64,000 nt of DNA from Mallotus nudiflorus (Eukaryota > Streptophyta > Magnoliopsida > Malpighiales > Euphorbiaceae): positions 1 to 64,000 of the forward strand of contig CANTUR010001081.1 in the NCBI GenBank assembly GCA_947683625.1, in the 5' to 3' direction. Under the pieces are notes generated by a model. The model worked only from the letters and a program-made list of their open reading frames with translations. It made no database searches and was not told the DNA's origin. Each line of letters opens with the position of its first letter. The first letter of the stretch is position 1. Both the position numbers and the translations under genes were made by a program. Positions 57,884 through 64,000 of this stretch are shown here, piece after piece.

Positions 57884-59601
57884 GTATTTGAAACTGAAAA
57901 CGATATCTCAAACTCATAAAAACAATATCTGAATATAAAAATTTGGGTAAGTATATTTTGTTAGAAAAATTATCAAAGAAATAGTTGCCCTTCAATAATA
58001 AATTTGAAATATAATTGTATTCAATTAATTAAAATAAATAAATTAAAAAATTTTGATATATGCATATCAATTAATTTGAATCCAAGTGCCATCTTCTTTT
58101 AAATGCATGAAACTTGAAAATATGTTTCATTTATTTCTATTTTATTATTTGTATATTTTAGTTTATTTTTTGTGCATAAAATGAATAAAATAATATCAAC
58201 CTAATATATATATATTCAAAATATTTTTCGAGGATATTTGAAACTTTAATTATATATATGCATATTTATATAACTAACGTGAGTTATATAATTTAAATAT
58301 TTTAATTATAATCTCTAAATAGAGCACAAAGCCTACATATATATAAACAAAAAAATTGAAAAAATAAGAAAAATGAAAAAATAGAAAAGATAGAAAATTA
58401 TAAAAATAAATATAAGGATAAAATGAAAAATGAAAAAAATAAGAATAACAAAGAATAAGAAAATAAATAAGGAAAAATAAAAATAAATAAACAAAAATAG
58501 AGAAAATAAAATAAATAATAAATATTAAAGAAAAATAAAAAAAGATAACAAAGAAAAATAAAAAAAATAATAAGGATTAAAAAAAGGGAGCGAAAATAAA
58601 TAATAATAAAGGAATAAAAAATATAAAAGGGGTAAAAATGAAAAATAAAAAAAGAATACTTATAAAAATTAAAAAAAAAGACACTAATGTAATTAATGAA
58701 ATAATGAAACATTTTGATGAAAACTAAAAGTCAAAATATGTACATTTTTGTAATTTTTCCAATCTTCTTTTGGATCATTACTTTAATAAGCTTATCATTT
58801 TTGGGCTTTTAATCATTGGGACTTTTTTTGATTTCAGGTGGGTTAAACTCAATGTCAATATTGAGGTGAGCATTCAGATAAAAATCAATTTGAAATCGCC
58901 CAAAACTGAATTAACTGAACTTATAAATTAGAAACCAAATTAACTGAATCAAAACTGAATTTTTAAAATTATAAGTCGTATTAAATTATTATATTTTATA
59001 CATTATTTTAAATTATATAAAAAATGAAAATAAAGTTTTGGTAAACTCAATTAACTGGAAGTGTTATATATATGCAAAACCAAATGGACGCGATATTAAC
59101 CTTGGCTTCTAATATTTGAAACCAAACCAACTTGACCAAAATAACCAAACCTTTTGCTGACCCCCTGGAAAAGACATTTGAAATTATTTTGCAAGCTGAT
59201 TGTAACTGAAACTTAGGCACATCAAAATCTAATTGCCAAGAAAATGAAAATAATAAATAATAAAAAAAGCCCCAAACGTTTGTGTCAAGCAAAACGCCAT
59301 GTTCAGTTCTGAAATAGGTTCTTAAAGATATTAAAAATTTAATAGTATAAGAAACAAAATACATAAAAGATATTTCTGTCAATTAACAATTTACTTTACC
59401 ATGGTAAAAATATGAGGTGAAAAACTACAAGAGAAAAAAACTGAGGGCCTACGACTTTCATGATTAACAAAATCTGATTCACTGCTGAGACCTTGTTCCA
59501 GAAATCGCAATCGTATTCAATGCCAAAATTCCATACCAAAAAGGCTCACTGCTTTCAGGTTTATACTCTTTAACGATTTGAACAAGATACCCAAAAATGC
59601 T
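57884..59601. other. AT-rich intergenic DNA downstream of the DXO gene
   Basis: 58340-58700 is a strongly strand-biased A-rich tract (AAAATAAATAA with few T or C); the minus-strand frame there is pure low complexity. 58890-58960 holds AACTGAATTAACTGAA-like short repeats. No gene or transposon end is recognised. The DXO 3' UTR should occupy the right part, but no canonical AATAAA on the minus strand was identified. Confidence 0.55.
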
Positions 59602-62600
59602 TTACAATTGCGTAACATGGTTAGTGATTGCGTCTGGGCAGGATTGTGCCTGCAGAAGCTCTAAACGTGTGTATGGCGGAGCAAACTGCAGAATGTAATC
59701 TTCATCTGAACCCACAACATAAACACATTATTTATGTAAATGAAAGGTAAATATAAATATAAATATAAATAGGATTTGTTAGTTAAGTCCATAATTTTGT
59801 TGCTCTCGCAGCTGTTTCCGCGTTCAAATGAAACAGAAGAGCCAAAAAGTAGCAAAAGCAAAGATTATACTCACTTTCTTTTACAGTTCCATAGAGCCAG
59901 CACAACACCTCATCAGCAAACGCTAGGCAGACACCTCCCTGCAAATTTCAAAATAATAACGATAAAAAGAGCAACACCAAACATTCAAATCAAGAATAGT
60001 TGTGAACAATTTTTGTTAATGCTAATTGCATCTACAATGTGCCATGTGCAGATTGGGAGATAACATAGTTCAAACTAATAACATGATGCTTGCAACCTCA
60101 TAAACTTAAGAGCAAAAGTGATTTAATTTTCCCCTTGCCAAAAACTTGTTCCCAACAAGGACAAAAGAAAAATAATAACATATTATTTGAAGAATAAAAA
60201 AATTACAAGCAAACAATAACCCCAATATATTAGATAATATGTGCATAAAAAAAATTTTGCTATATCTCTCAAAATTTCAAAATTTTTATTATTTTAAAGA
60301 AGTTCCTGTATTTTGAAATAGGACAGAGTGAAACATCCTCAACAAAATTGAGATTTCACAAAAACATTACAACCACATCCCTCATTTTGATTTTCTCTTC
60401 CATTTTCTCAGAATTTTACAATTATGCCAGACAATTACCTGCCAATAGTTCTTTGCTTTTACTCTATGTGTTATATCCTTAGTTGTAAGTCTCTCTGTGC
60501 GAACAAGACGGCCTGCATCATCCCTGGAAAAAAGAAAAGTATAGTTCTGAGAAGAATTATCTAACAACACCACACATAACAATTATATATTTTGGGGATG
60601 AGTAAGAGGCGGAAAACAGTATGATGTTTTGTGTTATAGTATATCTCCTAAAATGATGTGCACCCATCAATTTTAAGTTCTCTCCATAATACCTAATTTT
60701 TTTAACTCTGTGGTTCCATCTAAACTTAAATGCATTTTCTTTCCAAGTCTTTAACCAAAAAAAATTGCTTTGTCATGTTCAAATCCACCCAAAGTAGCAC
60801 CAACTGTGAGAAAGTTGAAGATAAGATGTCATAGAAACTGGAATTAGGCAAATTACCTAAACCCAATAACAATATAAGGAACCCCAGCCAAGAATGATTG
60901 AATCTACAATAGATAAAACATCCAAGTTAGTCACTGCAATCAAATTGCATCCAAGTACACAAAATGGAAATGAACTACATCCACAGGCAAAAATTGCATC
61001 AACAAATAAAAATTATGGACCAGCAAGAAGGCCAAAAAAATTGTAGTTCTCACAAATGCTATGACAATATTTAACGCTGTTAATGAAAAGTAAACATATA
61101 TGTATGTTGCAAGAAACCATACAAGTTCTAATAGCATTCATCTATGAGAAGCACGAAAACTACATGATTTTATGACTCAAATCTCGTATGCAAATTCAAA
61201 GAGAAACTCAACCCATGTATAATGTGAATTCATCCAACCCAAACTTACATTTACCATCAATTATGCCACTGATCAATTCAAGTCAAGGTAAAAATACCTA
61301 AAATAAGCTCAATGTTGACAGGAAAGTAACCCAGAATACGATCTGAACTCTAAATTCCCATCGTAGGTCAAAAGAAGTGGCTTATCACACTACCAGTTAA
61401 TGACTGCTTCCAGTCAACTTGTTAACTGCTCCTAAATGTTCAGTGATTACTCTTGAATTACTCTTAACAAAAGATGTACTGTTAGAATTAGAGTCCAAGT
61501 TAACTGAAAAGGTCCATATGCATATATGATCTTTACCTAGTGCTAGTTCATGCTTTTCATAGAGCTTTTTGAACTATAAGGACATCCATTTTAAGAATAT
61601 AAAAAAGAAATAACAAAAATAACAATAACAATGACAACAAAGTGAAAAGAAATGCATCAGATCAATATAATTCTAAATATACTAGGAAATGCATTGCCTC
61701 AGTGTGTTAAACATCTATAAATCTATCATGCAATGAAATTCAGAACACAAATCCCCTGAGAAATACAGAGGCAGTTTAGTTCTAAAACTAGCATGGATTC
61801 TGATAATTAGAAATGTAAGAAGTATATCATAATCCCAAGTTGCCAGCATACCCAGAACTTGAGCAATTTCTCTCTCTCAAATCTTTCCTCAGTGTGATAA
61901 TCCAGCTGCATAGCATAGAAAATTTACAAGTTATCCATAAAATGATATGGTTACTAAGAGAAAACAGCAAGAGAAACGCAAAACATCATGTAAACCTCAC
62001 GACTTGTCTTTAACTCAACATAAAACCGTTTCCCATCATCAGTTGAATCACAACAATCCATTTCAGCACCCATGAGAATGCGATGAGCACCTAATTTGGT
62101 TTTAAGCACAGAACAGTATTCAACATTGGCATCAACATGATGTATCCCTTCCCCATCAGCTCGTCTGGGATCTTCAGTTGCTAGGCTCTCAAAACAATAT
62201 CCCCAGTAACATCTGAATTATAAAAAAGAAAATCCACAGGATTTAGTCAACAAAATAGACCATAACATTTAAGAAATTATGAACAAATATAACATGCAAA
62301 CCTTCAATTGAATAAGAAAGAATAGATAGAAGAAGAAGCTATCAGTTGAAACTTCATTCATTCACGTCCTTCACAATCCACTTTCCATCCAATCTCCTTC
62401 AGAACATTTATTTCTTATCTTTCTAGAGTAATAATTCATATGAAGGATGGCTCACAACACACCACAGTTCCAGCAATAAATGCCAAAACTTTAAACATTT
62501 CATCAAGCTTGCATTCCCTATATGAGTACATGACTATGCATTCTTTCATTTACTGTTAAAGAAAAATAACAATCCAACAGGCCTTATATTAAGTGTCCTA

Positions 62601-64000
62601 TTATCTGAGCAAGAACTTTAAATTATCGAATGAAAGTATAGCATGCAGCTGACTATGTAGTAAAAAAGGGAGTGTTTCGCATTCCAAGCATCATCATTTT
62701 TAATCTTCCTAAACATCTATTTCCTTTCAGGTAAAGAAACTTTGCACATGTATTTAATAAAATATATATCCAAACCTAGTACCTTCGACGATCCAATTCA
62801 CTTTGTGGCCGTTCAGGTAATTTATGTACATCAAGATAAACAACCCCATTCCTTTTGTGCACCCCCATTTCCCAAGGCTCGTGTCTAATATAAGCTGTCG
62901 CCAAAATCTGCAAAAAGCAAATGCAAAAAAAGCTGAAAGATCATCAACTAAAAATAAAATTTCAGGTAAATTACACACAACTCCCTAAGACTTAGACATA
63001 ATTAAAAATAAAGAAAAACTATCTTTAAGAATTAAGTTTCTCATCAATTGGTTGATGTATAATACAAGAACTAAGTTCAAAGTAATTATTGTTTGTAGCA
63101 ATAATCACAAATAAGGTTTTAATTATGATTTGGCGAAAGAATCATCACAATAACTTTTAAAAAGCATAAGATCTAGTTTCATAATTTCTCTTGATCTTTA
63201 CTTTCTCACCCAGTTCTTTTAATTTCTCTTAATTTCGTTACAAATTTTGATCTTATATTCTTTCTGTTTAAAAAAAGTAACAGACTTACATGTTGATTTA
63301 GGTCTTATGTTTTATTTTTGTGATTCATGGCATGCCGTTTTAGATGGAAAATTTTACATTACAGTTTAATCTATCACTGTGAGAACAGAGTATTCAACTA
63401 AATAATCATCTACGTTTTGTTCTCTAGGGTTTCAAAAAAAATATCCAATTAGGAGAATACATTGTAAGTTCACATCCTAAACTCATACTGTGATAAGAAT
63501 TCACAATAATGATTACTATGAACTATCAACAGAAATACAATAACAAATAATGAGAGTTAGAAATTACCTTATTAAGGTTGTTACGGAAAGTCTGTACAGA
63601 TAAAGGGAGAATATATTATTTTGTTGATAGCTCTCGTCAGAAAATTCAACCATATTCAGGCCAAAGATAAAAGATATTCTTACCACAAAATGCATATTCT
63701 GAAGTGGAATATTTCTGTCTCTTATGCAACCAAGAAGGTCTCCAAAACCCTGAGAACCCAAATCTAATGGAAGGGATTCAATTAAAATAAAATAAAGAGC
63801 TGTCTCCACATATTAGCTCTCTTAACATGTTTCAAATACACCAGTACACACCACATAAATCAATGTATTGTTCTGGGTTGCTGCAAAACTCATCATTGAT
63901 TATGCAAACAGTCAAGCTTTTCAGTTAGAAGCCATACCTTTCTTCTCAGTGAAAGTATCAAAGCCTTCATTCAGATCAGCTCCAATATCTTCAGAAATAT
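59602..64000 (-). CDS. DXO1: DXO/Rai1-family decapping and deNADding exonuclease, 3' part of gene
   Basis: DXO/Rai1 proteins remove incomplete or NAD caps from RNA 5' ends and degrade the RNA; the plant member is DXO1. Exons, in transcript order: 64000(partial)-63938, 63763-63684, 63591-63568, 62907-62783, 62212-61996, 61905-61852, 60903-60857, 60523-60439, 59938-59875, 59705-59602 (stop TAA). All introns have GT/AG ends and the joined frame is open. The protein reads DLGSQGFGDLLGCIRDRNIP, then ILATAYIRHEPWEMGVHKRN, then YWGYCFE (GXhE motif), GAEMDC (EhD motif) and YVELKTS (EhK motif), the metal-binding catalytic set. SFLAGVPYIVIGFRDDAGRL, TERLTTKDITHRVKAKNYWQ and a C-terminal QFAPPYTRLELLQ follow. 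The N-terminal part, which in plants carries an extension, lies beyond the window. Probably functional; this is the only intact gene here. Confidence 0.92.

Noticed and set aside
58398..58712. Minus-strand frame of Phe, Tyr, Ile and Leu resembling a multi-pass membrane protein
   Set aside because: It is the complement of an A-rich simple tract with almost no information content.
62754..62978. 74-residue minus-strand frame as a separate small gene
   Set aside because: It reads through an exon of the DXO gene in the wrong frame, including the splice sites on both sides.

Overview
The window looks like plant (dicot) nuclear DNA. It is strongly AT-rich, with long LTR retrotransposons nested in one another, plant-type spliced genes and abundant AT and TAA/GTT microsatellites. 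Only two stretches come from ordinary cellular genes. One is a decayed CYP79-family cytochrome P450 (about 19.54-21.35 kb, minus strand). The other is the 3' two thirds of an apparently intact DXO/Rai1-family gene (59.6-64.0 kb, minus strand, running off the right edge). CYP79 enzymes make aldoximes from amino acids, and this copy resembles the valine/isoleucine-type members of cyanogenic plants. That would suit a Euphorbiaceae-like host such as rubber tree or cassava, but this is inference.

Layout. 1-289: inverted piece of an LTR family seen again at 40.6-42.5 kb. 290-11250: Ty1/copia element of Angela/Tork type on the minus strand, with a tRNA-Met primer site and degraded gag-pol. Its 5' LTR is broken, and a 1.3 kb solo LTR with a perfect 5-bp duplication has inserted into that LTR. 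11255-15822: inverted Tat-type LTR containing a decayed gypsy gag element. 15823-16660: 3' end of a LINE (RNase H). 16.7-19.5 kb: unassigned AT-rich DNA with a TATA-like site and degenerate repeats. 19.5-21.5 kb: CYP79 pseudogene with its TATA box. 21.7-24.1 kb: TAA microsatellite, a 78-bp minisatellite, a foldback MITE-like element and a hairpin.

24128-57878 reads as one Ty3/gypsy Tat-lineage element on the minus strand (LTRs of 1825 and 1814 bp) blown up to 33.75 kb by later insertions. A plus-strand Tat-type element lies inside it at roughly 26.8-34.0 kb and lacks a 3' LTR. A plus-strand SIRE-type Ty1/copia element (36739-51781, perfect ATCAT duplication) splits its reverse transcriptase. 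The copia element carries two further insertions, 40577-42464 and about 44141-47519, both best read as solo LTRs of gypsy type. The preserved insertion order gives at least three layers of nesting.

All the retroelement reading frames carry stops and frameshifts, many explicable as C-to-T or G-to-A changes, so none should be autonomous. The DXO gene is the only gene I judge functional: its exons splice in frame with canonical GT/AG sites and keep the catalytic motifs. I found no CRISPR array, no convincing tRNA or rRNA gene and no clear new biological system. The most interesting points are the tandem repeats in the Tat 3' UTR, the palindrome clusters upstream of the copia LTR TATA boxes, the ladder of polypurine tracts in the SIRE-type element, and the inactivating lesions of the CYP79 gene.
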